Source: an uncultured Clostridium sp.
GTDB taxonomy: Bacteria > Bacillota_A > Clostridia > TANB77 > CAG-508
Length of the DNA stretch: 7,278 nucleotides
Direction: 5' to 3'
Assembly (NCBI GenBank): GCA_905200315.1
Contig: CAJKKA010000080.1
Location: 1-7,278 of the forward strand
The notes under the pieces are model-generated. The model had not been told where the DNA came from. It did not search any database and was given only the letters and a program-made list of their open reading frames with translations. The position numbers were made by a program, and so were the translations under genes. Positions 5,732 through 7,278 of this stretch are shown here, one piece after another. Positions within the stretch are counted from its first letter, which is position 1; each line of letters starts with the position of its first letter.

Positions 5732-7278
5732 ATGAGTAGACTTTTATTAATAGATGGAAATAGTATTTTAAATAGAGCCTTTTATGGAATTATGGGAAAC
5801 AAAATGTTAACCACTAAAGATGGAAAATATACAAATGCAGTATATGGATTTTTAGCAATAATGTTCAAAGTAATGGAAGAATTAGAGCCAGAATATATGA
5901 TGGTTACATTTGATATGAAAGGCCCAACAAAAAGGCATGAAATGTACAAAGAATATAAAGCAAATAGACACGGAATGCCAGATGAACTAGCAGAACAAAT
6001 GCCAATAATAAAAGAAATTCTAAGAGCAATGAATATAGATATAATAGAAAAACAAGGTTATGAGGGAGACGATATTTTAGGAACACTTTCTGTTTATGGT
6101 GAAAAACAAGGTTTAGAAGTTACAGTACTTTCAGGAGATAGAGATAACTTTCAACTTGCAACAGATAAAGTAACAATTAGAATACCAAGAACCAAAGCAG
6201 GAAAAACAGAAGTTGAAGACTTTAATAGAGAAAAAATAATAGAAACTTATGGAGTAGAGCCAAAACAATTAATAGAAGTAAAAGGACTTCAAGGAGATTC
6301 ATCAGATAATATACCAGGAGTTCCAGGAATAGGAGAAAAAACAGCCTTAAGTTTAATAAAAAAATATGGAAGCATACAAAATTTGTATGAAAAAGTTGAA
6401 AAAGGTGAAGACGACTTAAAAGGAAAACAAAAAGAAAACATAGTAAATAATAAAGAACTAGCAATGTTATCAAGAGAGTTAGGAACAATAAACTTAGAAG
6501 CACCAGTAGAAATGTCAATGGAAGAACTAAAAGTTGAAGAATGGAACAAACCAGAAGTTTTAAGAATTTTTAAAGAATTAAATTTCAATAGATATATAGA
6601 AAGATTTAACCTAGAAGAAGAAAATAAAACACCTAAAATAGATTTAAAAGAACTAATAAAAATAGAAGAAAAAAATTTAAATCAAATAAAAGAAATAGTA
6701 ACAAAAAATAAAAAAATATTTTTCTGCTTTGCAAAAGAAAATAGCGAAACCATAGGTAATATAATAAATAAAAAAATAACTTATATCTATGTAGCAGAGA
6801 ATGAAAATGTATATTATGCTAAAGTAGAAGATATTGAAGTATTAAAAGAAATATTCGAAAACACAGAAATTGAAAAATATGGATATAAACTTTCAGAAGA
6901 TTATATATTATTAAAGCAACTAGGAATAAAGCCTAATAACATAGTATACGATGCAGAAGTAGCAGAATATGATATTGACCCTACAAAGTCAAAATACCCA
7001 TTAGAAGATGTAAGTTTAAAATATCTAAATTTAGATATTAACGAATATTTAGAAGCAAATAATGTAAAAGAAGAAAATACAAAACAATTAAATTTATTTG
7101 ATAATAGTGAAGAAAAAGAGAATACAGAAAAATACAAATATGCAATAAATGTATATGTAATATATAAATCTTACGAGAAGATAATAGAAGAATTAAAAAC
7201 TAAAAATGAATATGAATTATTTAAAACTATAGAAATGCCATTGGTTGAAGTTCTTTCTGAAATGCAATGGGCAGGAAT
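5732..7278 (+). CDS. polA: DNA polymerase I, N-terminal part (cut by the window end)
   Basis: This is the repair and Okazaki-fragment polymerase. About 515 codons are present, and the polymerase palm and fingers lie beyond the window. Residues 1-290 are the 5'-3' flap exonuclease: LLLIDGNS with D8, the FDMKGPTKRHEMYKEYKANR segment, EGDD (111-114), SGDRDNFQL (D136, D138) and GLQGDSSDNIPGVPGIGEKTA (D189, D192), so the metal-binding acidic residues are intact. Residues about 301-440 are the 3'-5' exonuclease-like domain. Its first strand reads FFCFAKE (330-336) where proofreading enzymes have FDTE, so the first catalytic aspartate is lost and proofreading is probably absent, as in Bacillus and Thermus Pol I. 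A QLNLF motif (452-456) is a likely sliding-clamp contact. The last residues (IEMPLVEVLSEMQWAG) begin the polymerase domain. The ATG follows a strong purine-rich ribosome site (GGAAAGG, 5716-5722), 17 nt after the glycosyltransferase stop. Confidence 0.97.
   Translation, partial: MSRLLLIDGNSILNRAFYGIMGNKMLTTKDGKYTNAVYGFLAIMFKVMEELEPEYMMVTFDMKGPTKRHEMYKEYKANRHGMPDELAEQMPIIKEILRAMNIDIIEKQGYEGDDILGTLSVYGEKQGLEVTVLSGDRDNFQLATDKVTIRIPRTKAGKTEVEDFNREKIIETYGVEPKQLIEVKGLQGDSSDNIPGVPGIGEKTALSLIKKYGSIQNLYEKVEKGEDDLKGKQKENIVNNKELAMLSRELGTINLEAPVEMSMEELKVEEWNKPEVLRIFKELNFNRYIERFNLEEENKTPKIDLKELIKIEEKNLNQIKEIVTKNKKIFFCFAKENSETIGNIINKKITYIYVAENENVYYAKVEDIEVLKEIFENTEIEKYGYKLSEDYILLKQLGIKPNNIVYDAEVAEYDIDPTKSKYPLEDVSLKYLNLDINEYLEANNVKEENTKQLNLFDNSEEKENTEKYKYAINVYVIYKSYEKIIEELKTKNEYELFKTIEMPLVEVLSEMQWAG

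Overview
The window is strongly A+T-rich. Its + strand genes use A-rich codons (ATA for Ile, AGA for Arg, GGA for Gly), TGG for Trp and TAA/TAG stops, so the genetic code looks standard. The RNase P RNA has type A architecture rather than the type B form of Bacillus and most Mollicutes. Together with the clostridial look of the proteins, this suggests an uncultured low-GC Clostridia-type Bacillota, perhaps from the gut. That assignment is inference. All genes I can support lie on the + strand.

Region 1 (1-1260) is the 3' part of a surface-type protein made of tandem LamG/concanavalin A-like domains, closed by a clear intrinsic terminator. The domain is present twice with a 702-nt period. Each copy carries one extra base relative to the other, at different places, so the gene is now split over three reading frames.

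Region 2 (1274-1697) is rnpB, the RNase P RNA, with its own consensus-like promoter and terminator. A short AT-rich spacer follows (1698-1935). It holds a second terminator-like hairpin with no gene in front of it, a possible trace of a decayed minus-strand reading frame, and a good extended -10 promoter.

Region 3 (1936-7278) is a tightly packed run of five genes with gaps of 15, 2, 12 and 17 nt and no terminator between them: a flavin-dependent oxidoreductase related to UDP-galactopyranose mutase, a DUF3990 protein (ADP-ribosyltransferase-like), a DUF3791-type protein with a long C-terminal extension, a membrane GT-C glycosyltransferase, and polA (DNA polymerase I, cut by the window edge). 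The flavoenzyme and the GT-C enzyme would fit a cell-surface glycan pathway. The DUF3990/DUF3791 pair between them looks like a toxin-antitoxin-type or regulatory module placed inside an otherwise housekeeping operon. It is the best candidate here for poorly described biology.
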